From: Xanthomonas vasicola
GTDB lineage: Bacteria; Pseudomonadota; Gammaproteobacteria; Xanthomonadales; Xanthomonadaceae
Assembly (NCBI RefSeq): GCF_000772705.2
Contig: NZ_JSBW02000059.1
Coordinates: forward strand, 62,001 to 126,000
DNA: 64,000 bases
Direction of reading: 5' to 3'
Under the pieces are notes generated by a model. That model saw only the letters and a list, made by a program, of their open reading frames with translations, was not told the origin of the DNA and ran no database searches. Shown here piece after piece: positions 10,938 to 19,121 of this stretch (position 1 is its first letter; the number at the start of each line of letters is the position of its first letter). Both the position numbers and the translations under genes were made by a program.

Positions 10938-11498
10938 TCAGTGCTCGGCACCGTTCAACACGCGCTCCCAGCCATCGCTGCCCAGGCGTTCGAGCGTTTG
11001 GATATTGCGTTCGACAATCACGTCCGGGTCCGGGAACGCCGCCACCGCACGCTCTACGCTGTCTTCGCGCAGCAGATGCAAGGTGGGGAAGGGCGAGCGG
11101 TTGGTGAAGTTGGCCACATCGTCCAGCGCGGCGCCTGCGAATTGGTAATCCGGATGGAAGCTGGCCACCTGCAAGACGCCTTGCAGATCCAGGGCTTCTA
11201 CCGCCGCATCGGCGTTGTCGAGGAAGTCGTTGTACTCCAGGAAATCGGTGAGTACGTCCGGGTGCACGATCAGCGTGGTGTCGATCTGTTCGGCCGGCGT
11301 ATCGCGCAGCAGCACCAGCTCCTCGGCCAGCTGTTCCAGCAAGGCTTCGGGCGTGCTGGCATCGCTGAGCACCAGACGTACCTGATCCTTGACGTACACC
11401 GCCTTGGCGAACGGGCATAGATTCAATCCGATCACCGCGCGCTCGATCCATTTGCGGGTGGCGACGATGGGATCGGGCGTGGCAGGCGTCGTGGTCAT
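10938..11498 (-). CDS. DUF1415 family protein
   Basis: A soluble 186-residue protein with the family hallmark WIERAVIGLNLCPFAKAVY near the N-terminus and FHPDYQFAG plus NRSPFPTLHLLRE in the second half. DUF1415 proteins are widespread in gammaproteobacteria, and the conserved Cys in NLCPFA suggests a functional thiol. No activity has been demonstrated to my knowledge. The start is the ATG at 11498. It stands 166 bases downstream of the hydrolase gene on the same strand and may have its own promoter. Confidence 0.8.
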   Translation of the reverse strand: MTTTPATPDPIVATRKWIERAVIGLNLCPFAKAVYVKDQVRLVLSDASTPEALLEQLAEELVLLRDTPAEQIDTTLIVHPDVLTDFLEYNDFLDNADAAVEALDLQGVLQVASFHPDYQFAGAALDDVANFTNRSPFPTLHLLREDSVERAVAAFPDPDVIVERNIQTLERLGSDGWERVLNGAEH

Positions 11499-11664
11499 CG
11501 TGGCGGCAGCGGGATGGTGCGCCAGTGTATGCGATCGACATGCAGCGAGCCCCGAGCGTGGGTGCCGGGTGCCGGGTGCAGCAGCAAGCGCTAACGGCGC
11601 GTGTTCACCAAGACGCGAGCACTGCGGTTCGCGCCTGCAGCGACCGTTGCGCACTGCGTTGTGC

Positions 11665-12492
11665 TCAAGCGTTGCCGGCGTGCGGCGCAGCGCCGAGCTG
11701 CGCCTGCAAGAACGCGACGGACGCCTGCGCAACGGTGCCGGCCAGCGGCGTCTTGTGCGGCGACCCGATCGCATGCGCGCCACTGTCGAAGGCAATCGCT
11801 CGCTTGTGTGCAGGCGCAGTGCCCAGCGCCGCAAACATCTCCAGCATCGCCGGGACCGAGGCGGTCGCATCTTCGCGGCCATCGGTGGCGCGGTAATAGC
11901 CCAGCAATACCGGGCAGCGCACGCATGGCCAGGGTGGGTCGGTAGCAACCATCCGAAATAAGCTGCGCAATGCGCGAAATCCATCCGGGTGGATGGTCTC
12001 TGACCAGAAGGCGCGCGCTGCTGGCGTACGTGGGCGCGGGTCGGTCAGCGGCGCCTGCGCGGCGCAGACCTGGTCGAGCAAGGCCGGATCTGCGGGCTGG
12101 ATGCCTGGCGACCAGGCGACCACTGCGGCAACCGCGTCCGGGTGCTGCACGGCCAACCACAAGCCCAGCGTGGCGCCCATCGACGAACCAATAATCACAA
12201 CCCGCTGGCCCATGCGCTGCGCCTGAGCCAGCGCCTCCAGCGCCGAGGCTTGCAACACCGCTGGAGTCAGCCCCTGCATTGCATTGGGGCTGTTGAGTCC
12301 GTGTCCCGGCCAGCGATGCACATAGGCATTGGCGGCCAGCGCATCGGCCATCTGCTCGGGTAACGCGCCAGCTTCGCCAGGGCTGGCACTGAAGCCGTGC
12401 AGATAGAGCAGTGCCAGCGGTGTGCGGATATCCGCCGCATGCTGCCAGTGGCCACGTGCGGCATTGCCGGGTTTGAGCTCAGGGGCGTGCAT
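11665..12492 (-). CDS. Alpha/beta hydrolase
   Basis: A 275-residue serine hydrolase. The oxyanion segment is LLYLHGFSASPGE, the nucleophile elbow is GSSMG (Ser104), and a late DSGAHAIGSP supplies the probable catalytic His. It resembles monoacylglycerol-lipase or carboxylesterase-like enzymes. There is no signal peptide, so it is cytoplasmic. The start (ATG 12492) lies 14 bases inside the end of the upstream sensor-kinase gene, which makes it the third gene of the Hpt-kinase-hydrolase operon. Substrate unknown. Confidence 0.75.
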   Translation of the reverse strand: MHAPELKPGNAARGHWQHAADIRTPLALLYLHGFSASPGEAGALPEQMADALAANAYVHRWPGHGLNSPNAMQGLTPAVLQASALEALAQAQRMGQRVVIIGSSMGATLGLWLAVQHPDAVAAVVAWSPGIQPADPALLDQVCAAQAPLTDPRPRTPAARAFWSETIHPDGFRALRSLFRMVATDPPWPCVRCPVLLGYYRATDGREDATASVPAMLEMFAALGTAPAHKRAIAFDSGAHAIGSPHKTPLAGTVAQASVAFLQAQLGAAPHAGNA

Positions 12493-14215
12493 GGCTGGCG
12501 TGCTGGGCGAGCAATGCCAGCAATTCGTGTGCGTTGATCGGTTTGGGCAGATAGCCGGCCACACCGGCCGCGCTGGCCTCGCGCATCGAATCGGTGCGCG
12601 TGTCGGCGGTCAGCACGATGATCGGCGGGAGTGCCCACATCGCATCGCGCGCTTCGCGCAGCGCATCCCAACCGGTCGTGCCGGGCATGTGTAGATCCAG
12701 AAACACCAGATCCGGCGCTGCCTCGCGGATGCGCTGCACTGCATCGGTGCCATCGATCTGGAAACTCACGCGATGCCCGGCGCGGGTCAGCAGGTTGCCA
12801 ATCACCAAGCGATTGGTATCCATGTCCTCGAACACCAGGCAATGCAGCGAAGGAACCTGTTGCGCGTGCTGCGCCAGCGCATCGCGCAGCGCCAGCGTGT
12901 TGCTGCCAGCTGCAGCGCCGGGCAGCTCGAAGATCCAGCGGAAGATGCTGCCGCCGGCCGGGTTGTCGCTCACCGTCAGACTGCCGCCCATCGCATCGGA
13001 CACCGACAGCGCGATGTACAGCCCTAAACCCACGCCGCCTTCGACGCGACTGAAGCCGGTACTGAGCTGGGTGAACGGAGTGAAGATGTAGGCCTTCTGA
13101 TCGTCGGGTACGCCGATACCGGTGTCGGTCACAGTGACCGCGATGCTCCAGCGCTCCTGCACCTGTGTCGCGTCGATCAGCAGATCCACCGTGCCGCCGG
13201 CTGGAGTGAACTTGATGGCGTTGATCACCAGGTTACTGATCACCTGTTCGATGCGGCCTTCGTCGCCCATCACGTGTGGTATTTGCGGGCTATCCACACG
13301 CACGTCGAGGGTTATGCCCTTGCTGGACGCCGCGGTTGAGCACACGGCCTTTACCGTGGTGACCACGTCCAGCAGGTTTAAGGGTTTGCTCTGCAGCTGC
13401 AGGCGTCCGCCATCAATGCTGGCCACATCCAGCACTTCGTTGACGCGATGCCGCAGCGCGCTTGCATTCACCGTCACTGCCTGCAGCAGCTCGCGTTGTT
13501 GCGCCGGCATTTGCTCGGTGTCGATCAACTGCGCGCAGTTGATCACCGCATTCAACGGCGTGCGCAATTCGTGACTCATGGTGCTGATGAAACGGCTTTG
13601 CGCATCGCGCGAGGCCAGCGCCTGCAGCGCCACTTCCTGCATCGCAAGCACGATGCGCGCCACCAGCAACGGCAGCACGATGATGAGCGCCACGGCATAG
13701 ACGAAATACGCCGGCCGCGACAGCCAGTAGCCTGCCGGCGCCGTCAACAGCATCAGCACGAAGGTAGTGAGCAACACCGGAAAGATCGCGCGCTGCCCAT
13801 AGCGCGCCACCGCAGCGATGGTGATGAACGGCAAAAATGCGTTCAACGACATCAGCAGGATGAAGGCCAGATAGGTCTGGATGCCGATGAACAAAACGTT
13901 CATCGCAAAGCCCATCGCATCCAGCCATTCGCTCGGCGGAACGATCCGGCGGCGCACCAGCACCATCCACACCACCGATAGCGCCCACAGGCTCACCGCA
14001 GTGGGAAACACATGCTGTGCGTCCGCCACCAGCACCGGCTGCGGCCCGTACAGCCAGCCCAGGCACCACGTGGTCACGATGGTCTGTACGATCACCCGGC
14101 CAACGCAGGCGCGGTATTCCAGGAATGACTCGAACAGCCGCACCAGTCTGTCGTTGCGCAACCGCCTGGCGGCCAGGATCAGGCCGGGCGCTGCGCGGTT
14201 GGGAGTGCTACGCAT
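12479..14215 (-). CDS. RpfC-like six-TM hybrid histidine kinase
   Basis: The 578-residue sensor has about six transmembrane helices (residues 38-195) with very short loops and no periplasmic domain. The kinase core follows: His215 in TMSHELRTPL, N box NLVINAIKF, DTGIGV and GVGLGL. A receiver has Asp507 in FLDLHMPG and the Lys of PKP at residue 558. This layout, including an ARYG segment before the last two helices, resembles RpfC, the DSF sensor of Xanthomonas. It lacks the fused C-terminal Hpt, which is supplied by the preceding gene. It overlaps that gene by eight bases and the downstream hydrolase by 14. The signal is unknown; hydrophobic small molecules fit the topology. Confidence 0.85.
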   Translation of the reverse strand: MRSTPNRAAPGLILAARRLRNDRLVRLFESFLEYRACVGRVIVQTIVTTWCLGWLYGPQPVLVADAQHVFPTAVSLWALSVVWMVLVRRRIVPPSEWLDAMGFAMNVLFIGIQTYLAFILLMSLNAFLPFITIAAVARYGQRAIFPVLLTTFVLMLLTAPAGYWLSRPAYFVYAVALIIVLPLLVARIVLAMQEVALQALASRDAQSRFISTMSHELRTPLNAVINCAQLIDTEQMPAQQRELLQAVTVNASALRHRVNEVLDVASIDGGRLQLQSKPLNLLDVVTTVKAVCSTAASSKGITLDVRVDSPQIPHVMGDEGRIEQVISNLVINAIKFTPAGGTVDLLIDATQVQERWSIAVTVTDTGIGVPDDQKAYIFTPFTQLSTGFSRVEGGVGLGLYIALSVSDAMGGSLTVSDNPAGGSIFRWIFELPGAAAGSNTLALRDALAQHAQQVPSLHCLVFEDMDTNRLVIGNLLTRAGHRVSFQIDGTDAVQRIREAAPDLVFLDLHMPGTTGWDALREARDAMWALPPIIVLTADTRTDSMREASAAGVAGYLPKPINAHELLALLAQHASHARP

Positions 14216-14669
14216 GAGGGTCCGTGTTGTCGGAGGGCAGGGTACGGCGGTAATACTTGACCAGTAGACCAGCCGCGTTCGCCACGGCAATGAAGCGCTG
14301 CGCCAGCGTGTCGCCCGGCGCGTGGTGGCTGACGGCATCGCGCAATTGGTCGCAGGCTTTCAGCAGCTGCTGCGAGCCGGTCAGCGAAATGGTGTTCTTC
14401 AACGAATGGATCTGCAGCAAGGCCTGTCCCTGGGGCGTGTCGGCATCGCCGAGCGTGCAGGTGGCGATGGCATGTTCGATTTCCACCACGAAGGCATCGG
14501 CAAATGCGACTGCCGCCACCGGGTCAAGCCCGGCCATGGTGTGCAGCGTCGAACCGGCTTCGATGCAGGGTGGTGCGTGGGCGAGGCTGTTGCTCGCACT
14601 ATCGCCCGATGCGTTGGTCGGCCTGTGGAGACGTAGGCGTTGCAACAGGCTGGCAAAGGAGCCTCGCAC
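14208..14669 (-). CDS. Stand-alone Hpt phosphotransfer protein
   Basis: A 153-residue helical protein with LQIHSLKNTISLTGSQQLL, which matches the histidine phosphotransfer consensus HxLKGxxxxLG. The phospho-acceptor is His88, and Asn replaces the usual Gly. No other domain is present. The start is taken as GTG at 14669; an internal ATG before MAGLDPVAAV would keep the Hpt fold. Its stop overlaps the start of the hybrid kinase gene. The pair should form a split phosphorelay: kinase, receiver, Hpt, then an unknown terminal regulator. Confidence 0.7.
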   Translation of the reverse strand: MRGSFASLLQRLRLHRPTNASGDSASNSLAHAPPCIEAGSTLHTMAGLDPVAAVAFADAFVVEIEHAIATCTLGDADTPQGQALLQIHSLKNTISLTGSQQLLKACDQLRDAVSHHAPGDTLAQRFIAVANAAGLLVKYYRRTLPSDNTDPHA

Positions 14670-14814
14670 GATCGCCAGCTATGTCAGCGCGGTGACGTGA
14701 CAGTGGCAACCGCCACGCAGGCGCCCTGCAGGCCGCATGCGCCAACCTGGCGCATCGCGCTGCACAGCATGCATGAACAGCGCCGCACCGATCGTTGCAA
14801 TCACCCAGGCGCAC

Positions 14815-15300
14815 TCAATCGCGGAAGTTGTCGAACTGCAGCGGCAGCTCGAAATCGGCCTTTTTCAGCAGCGCGATCGCGTCCTGCAGGTCGTCGCGCT
14901 TCTTGGCACTGACACGCAGCTTGTCGCCATTGATCTGCGCTTCGACCTTGAGCTTGGCTTCCTTCAACTTGGCCACCAGCTGCTTGGCCTGCTTCTGCTC
15001 GATGCCTTGCTTGACGGTCACTTTTTGCCGCGCGCCGGCCAGGTTGGTTTCCATATCGCCGAACTCCAGACAGCGCACATCGATACCGCGGGCCAGCAGC
15101 CGCGCGCGCAGGATGTCGGTCATTTGCTTGACCTGGAAATCGCTGGGTGCGGACTGGTTGATCAACTTGCCGTCTTCCAGCTCGAACCTGGCCTCGACTC
15201 CCTTGAAGTCGAAACGCGTGTCCAGCTCGCGGTTGGCCTGATCCACCGCATTGGTCAGTTCGTGCTTGTCTACTTCGGACACGACGTCGAAGGAAGGCAT
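14815..15300 (-). CDS. yajQ: YajQ family c-di-GMP-binding protein
   Basis: This 161-residue protein starts MPSFDVVSEVDKHEL and matches UPF0234/YajQ over its full length, with two ferredoxin-like halves (FDFKGVEARFEL and KLKVEAQINGDKLRV). In Xanthomonas campestris a YajQ protein binds cyclic di-GMP and affects virulence through a transcriptional regulator; that role is carried over here by family. The start is the only ATG that gives the standard length. It is a single-gene unit that diverges from the EamA transporter gene. Confidence 0.9.
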   Translation of the reverse strand: MPSFDVVSEVDKHELTNAVDQANRELDTRFDFKGVEARFELEDGKLINQSAPSDFQVKQMTDILRARLLARGIDVRCLEFGDMETNLAGARQKVTVKQGIEQKQAKQLVAKLKEAKLKVEAQINGDKLRVSAKKRDDLQDAIALLKKADFELPLQFDNFRD

Positions 15301-15407
15301 GCAAAGCTCCTGCAATTCGAAAACAGTCGCCATTCTAGGGCATCGTGCCGTCCCGGCCGTGATCCGCGCATTGGCGGGCGTGCCGGCGCCGCGGCGATAA
15401 TGTGCGC

Positions 15408-16406
15408 ATGCCCACCACCCGTTCCCCGCTTCCCGCCATCGCCTGGATGGTGGCCGCCGCGGCTTGCTTCTCGCTGATGGATGCGGGAATGAAGCTGCTC
15501 TCGGCGCACTACCCACCGCTGCAGGTCACCTTGTTGCGCGGCGCCGCCTCGCTGCCGTTCGTGCTGGTGTGGGTGTTCGCCACCGCCGGGCCGCGCGCGA
15601 TCGTGCCGGTGCGCTGGGGCCTGCATTTGCTACGCGGGGCGCTGGGCATGGTAATGATCGACTGCTTTGTGTACGGCTTGAAGCGCATGCCGCTGTCCAC
15701 CGCCTACACGCTGTATTTCGTGGCGCCGCTGCTGGTGGCTGCGCTGTCGGTGCCGCTGCTGGGCGAGCATGTCGGCCCACGCCGCTGGACCGCGATTGGC
15801 ATTGGCCTGGTCGGGGTGATCGTGGTGCTGCGCCCGGGGGTGGACGGGCTGATCTCGCTGCCCGGCCTGATGGTGCTGCTGGCAGCCACGGCCTACGCCA
15901 TCGCGGCGATCACCGTGAGCCTGCTCACCCGCACCGACACCCCGCAGGCCATGGTGGTGTGGTTTCTGCTGTTTATGGCGATCGGCGCCGGGCTGCTGGC
16001 CATCCCCGGCTGGGTGCCGCTGCAGGCCGGGCACGCCTGGTTGATCGCCGGCATGGGCCTGGCCGGTGCGCTGGGCCAGGTCGCGCTGACCCAGGCCTTC
16101 ATGCGCGGCGAGGCCTCGATGATCGCCCCGCTCGAATACACCGGGCTGGTCTGGGTGATGGGCTGGGACTGGCTGCTGTGGCGGACCCTGCCCGACAGCT
16201 GGACCTGGACCGGCGCCGGCATCATCGTTGCCAGCGGGTTGTATTTGTTGCGCCGGGAGCGACTACGGCAGGCTGACCGTCCGCCGCCGCTAGACAGGCG
16301 TGAGGACGAGATTCGGGATTCGGGATTGGCAACAGCGGGGACGCTGTTGTCCTTGCGAATCCCGACTCCCCAATCCCGACTCCCGGTCGTGAACATTGAC
16401 TGTTAG
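15408..16406 (+). CDS. EamA/DMT-family transporter
   Basis: An inner-membrane permease of the drug/metabolite transporter superfamily with ten hydrophobic helices in two EamA repeats (the first from about residue 8, the second from about residue 145). The start is ATG 15408; GTG two codons earlier is possible. The last ~45 residues (after LLRREREL-like sequence) are translated from an intergenic GGGATTCGGGA-type repeat rather than a conserved domain, so the stop has probably been replaced by repeat insertion. The substrate is unknown; relatives export amino acids or metabolites. Confidence 0.8.
   Translation: MPTTRSPLPAIAWMVAAAACFSLMDAGMKLLSAHYPPLQVTLLRGAASLPFVLVWVFATAGPRAIVPVRWGLHLLRGALGMVMIDCFVYGLKRMPLSTAYTLYFVAPLLVAALSVPLLGEHVGPRRWTAIGIGLVGVIVVLRPGVDGLISLPGLMVLLAATAYAIAAITVSLLTRTDTPQAMVVWFLLFMAIGAGLLAIPGWVPLQAGHAWLIAGMGLAGALGQVALTQAFMRGEASMIAPLEYTGLVWVMGWDWLLWRTLPDSWTWTGAGIIVASGLYLLRRERLRQADRPPPLDRREDEIRDSGLATAGTLLSLRIPTPQSRLPVVNIDC
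16308..16385. repeat. GGGATTCGGGA-type inverted repeat, copy 1
   Basis: attcgggattcgggattgg on the left is mirrored by gcgaatcccgactccccaatcccgactccc-type sequence on the right, around an inner hairpin caacagcgggga/cgctgttg. The same family recurs at 35185, 36241 and 37814. Here it lies within the 3' end of the EamA gene and 55 bases before metN. Confidence 0.75.
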
Positions 16407-16439
16407 GCTTCACGACCCCCCACCAATCGGCTACGCGCG

Positions 16440-17447
16440 GTGATCCAGTTTCAGCGCCTGCACAAGTCCTATTCCGTTGACGGTCGCCAGATCGTGGCGT
16501 TGCACCCGCTCGATCTGTGGATCGGCCCCGGCGAAGTGTTTGGCATCATCGGCCACTCCGGCGCCGGCAAATCCACGCTGATCCGGCTGATCAACCGGCT
16601 GGAAGAGCCCAGCGGCGGCCGCCTGCTGATCGGCGACGAGGACGTCACCGCACTGGACAGCCAGGGCCTGCGCGCCGTGCGCCGCCGCATCGGCATGATT
16701 TTCCAGCACTTCAACCTGTTGTCCTCGCGCACCGTGGCCGGCAATGTCGCGTTCCCGCTGGAACTGGCCGGCACGCCGCGCGCCGAAATCGATGCGCGCG
16801 TGGCTGAGCTGTTGGCACGGGTGGGTCTGCAGGAGCACGCCCACAAGTATCCGGCGCAACTGTCGGGCGGGCAGAAGCAGCGCGTGGGCATTGCGCGCGC
16901 GCTGTCCACCCGGCCGCAGATCCTGCTATGCGACGAGGCCACCAGCGCGCTGGACCCGCAGACCACCGCCTCGGTGCTGCAGCTGCTGGCGCAGATCAAC
17001 CGCGAGCTTGGCCTGACCATCGTGCTGATTACCCATGAGATGGACGTGATCCGCCGTGTCTGCGACCGCGTCGCGGTGCTGGACGCCGGCAAACTGGTGG
17101 AAACCGGCCCGGTGGCCGAGGTCTTCCTGCATCCCAAGCACGCCACCACCCGACGCTTCGTCTCCGAAGCCGAGCATGTGGACGAAGCCGAACTGCACCG
17201 CGATTTCGCTGCAGTCGGCGGGCGCATCGTGCGGCTGACCTTCCTTGGCAACGGCACCTACGAGCCGGTGCTGGGCCGCATCGCGCGCGAAACCGGGGTG
17301 GACTACAACATCCTGTCCGGGCGGGTGGATCGCATCAAGGACACGCCGTACGGCCAGCTCATCGTGGCCCTGACCGGCGGCGACCATAACGCTGCGCGCG
17401 CCGGCTTCGTCGCCGCCGGCGTGCAGGTGGAGGATCTATGCGTATGA
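16440..17447 (+). CDS. metN: Methionine ABC transporter ATPase MetN
   Basis: The 335-residue ATPase has Walker A GHSGAGKS (38-45), the signature LSGGQKQR, Walker [13 protein letters not shown] and the H-loop in ITHEMD. A C-terminal NIL/ACT-like domain (about 245-335) binds methionine for feedback inhibition in MetN proteins. The start is GTG at 16440. The last ten bases overlap metI, and metQ follows, giving the full D/L-methionine importer metNIQ. In gammaproteobacteria this operon is repressed by MetJ or MetR-type control; I saw no clear operator here. Confidence 0.92.
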   Translation: MIQFQRLHKSYSVDGRQIVALHPLDLWIGPGEVFGIIGHSGAGKSTLIRLINRLEEPSGGRLLIGDEDVTALDSQGLRAVRRRIGMIFQHFNLLSSRTVAGNVAFPLELAGTPRAEIDARVAELLARVGLQEHAHKYPAQLSGGQKQRVGIARALSTRPQILLCDEATSALDPQTTASVLQLLAQINRELGLTIVLITHEMDVIRRVCDRVAVLDAGKLVETGPVAEVFLHPKHATTRRFVSEAEHVDEAELHRDFAAVGGRIVRLTFLGNGTYEPVLGRIARETGVDYNILSGRVDRIKDTPYGQLIVALTGGDHNAARAGFVAAGVQVEDLCV

Positions 17448-18139
17448 ATCCGATCGTTGCCGCCGCCGGCGGTTTCTTCCGCAATCTCGATGCTGCCAAG
17501 TGGGGCGATATCGGCCAGGCCACCCTCGACACGTTGTTGATGCTGGCCGGTGCGTTGCCGCTGACGCTGCTGATCGGCCTGCCGTTGGGGGTTGCGCTGT
17601 TCCTGTGCGGGGCGCCGCAGTTGCGCCGCCGCCCGGTGCTGTATGGCGCGCTCGCCGCGCTGATCAACCTGCTGCGCTCGGTGCCCTTCATTATTTTGAT
17701 GATCGCGATGATCCCGCTCACGCTGATGCTGATGGGCACCTCGCTCGGCGTGCGTGGCGCGATCCTGCCGCTGGTGGTTGGTGCCGCACCGTTCTACGCC
17801 CGCCTGGTGGAAACTGCGCTGCGCGAGGTCGACCGCGGGATCATCGAAGCCACCCAGGCGATGGGCGCCACCACCCGCCAGCTGGTGCTGCGGGTGTTGC
17901 TGCCCGAAGCGCGCCCCGGCCTGATCGCCGGCGCCACCGTCACCACCATCGCGCTGATCGGCTTCACCGCGATGGGCGGTGCCATCGGCTCGGGCGGCCT
18001 GGGCGATGTGGCCTACCGCGAGGGCTACCTGCGCTCGCATTCGGACGTGGCGCTGATCACCGTCATCGCCTTGCTAGTGCTGGTGCAGGTGCTGCAGATG
18101 CTGGGCGACCGCCTGGTAGCGCATTACAGCCGGCGTTGA
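17438..18139 (+). CDS. metI: Methionine ABC transporter permease MetI
   Basis: A 233-residue inner-membrane permease with five to six helices and the EAA loop ([20 protein letters not shown]) that docks on MetN. The family-typical [16 protein letters not shown] follows. Start overlap with metN indicates translational coupling. Its length matches E. coli MetI closely apart from a slightly longer N-terminus. Confidence 0.92.
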   Translation: MRMNPIVAAAGGFFRNLDAAKWGDIGQATLDTLLMLAGALPLTLLIGLPLGVALFLCGAPQLRRRPVLYGALAALINLLRSVPFIILMIAMIPLTLMLMGTSLGVRGAILPLVVGAAPFYARLVETALREVDRGIIEATQAMGATTRQLVLRVLLPEARPGLIAGATVTTIALIGFTAMGGAIGSGGLGDVAYREGYLRSHSDVALITVIALLVLVQVLQMLGDRLVAHYSRR

Positions 18140-18286
18140 GCCCGTGCCCGGCGGTTGGATCGCACGTCGGGCGCCCGCAGCCTCATCGCTCCGCCCGCAC
18201 CGCACCGATGCATCGCCGTTGCACGCAGGCTCTGCTAGGTTGAATCCCTGCGGCAGCGCCGCATTCTTCCCCCCACGGATCCTTAC

Positions 18287-19087
18287 ATGAGCACATTCGC
18301 GTTTCGTTCCCTCCTGGCGGCCGCCACGCTGGCCTTGGCGTCCTGTGGCGGCGGTGGCAGCAGCAGCGGCGGCACCCTGACCGTGGCCGCCACGGCGGTG
18401 CCGCATGCCGAAATCCTGGAAGTGGTCGAACCGCTGCTGGCCAAGCAGGGCGTCAAGCTCGATGTGCGCGTGTTCAACGATTACGTGCAGCCGAACGACC
18501 AGGTCGTGCAGAAGCAGATCGACGTCAACTACTTCCAGACCGAGCCCTATCTGGATGCGTACAACCGCGACCGCAAGAGCCAACTGGTGACCGTGGTCGG
18601 CGTGCATATCGAACCGTTCGGCGCGTATTCGCGCCGCTTCAAGGCGCTGGCCGATCTTCCCACCGGCGCCGATGTGGTGATCCCCAACGACCCCAGCAAC
18701 AACAGCCGTGCGCTGATCCTGCTCGACAAGGCCGGGGTGATCAAACTCAAGGACCCGAGCAACGCGCTGTCCAGCCAACGCGACATCGTCGAAAACCCCA
18801 AGCAGCTCAAATTCCGCGAGCTCGATTCTGCCATGCTGCCGCGCGTACTGGACCAGGTCGATCTAGCGCTGATCAACACCAATTACGCGCTCGACGCCGG
18901 GCTCAATCCCACCCGCGATGCGCTGGCGATCGAAAGCAAGGACTCGCCGTACGTCAACTTCCTGGTGGCGCGCGCCGACAACAAGGACGATGCGCGCGTG
19001 CAGAAACTGGCCAAAGCGCTGACCAGCCCGGAAGTGAAAGCCTTTATCGAGCAGAAGTACAAGGGCGCGGTCCTGCCGGCGTTTTGA
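18287..19087 (+). CDS. metQ: Methionine-binding lipoprotein MetQ
   Basis: A substrate-binding lipoprotein of 266 residues. The signal peptide ends ATLALASC with lipid-modified Cys20, and a Gly/Ser linker follows. The NLPA/MetQ core includes VNYFQTEPYL, IPNDPSNNSRAL and LALINTNYALDAGL, the ligand-contacting segments of the family. It is 147 bases after metI, an unusually large gap that could allow separate control of the more abundant binding protein. It is convergent with the XopAK-like gene. Confidence 0.92.
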   Translation: MSTFAFRSLLAAATLALASCGGGGSSSGGTLTVAATAVPHAEILEVVEPLLAKQGVKLDVRVFNDYVQPNDQVVQKQIDVNYFQTEPYLDAYNRDRKSQLVTVVGVHIEPFGAYSRRFKALADLPTGADVVIPNDPSNNSRALILLDKAGVIKLKDPSNALSSQRDIVENPKQLKFRELDSAMLPRVLDQVDLALINTNYALDAGLNPTRDALAIESKDSPYVNFLVARADNKDDARVQKLAKALTSPEVKAFIEQKYKGAVLPAF

Positions 19088-19121
19088 GTGCGGGCAGCGG
19101 CGCTTTTACACCCAGGCGTCT

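Noticed and set aside
10588..11148. Plus-strand frame across the SDR-DUF1415 gap
   Set aside because: It overlaps the well-supported DUF1415 gene and has no ribosome site or domain.
16386..16439. Methionine-related riboswitch before metN
   Set aside because: Only about 55 bases separate the repeat and the metN start, too little for a SAM or SAH riboswitch, and no conserved core is visible.
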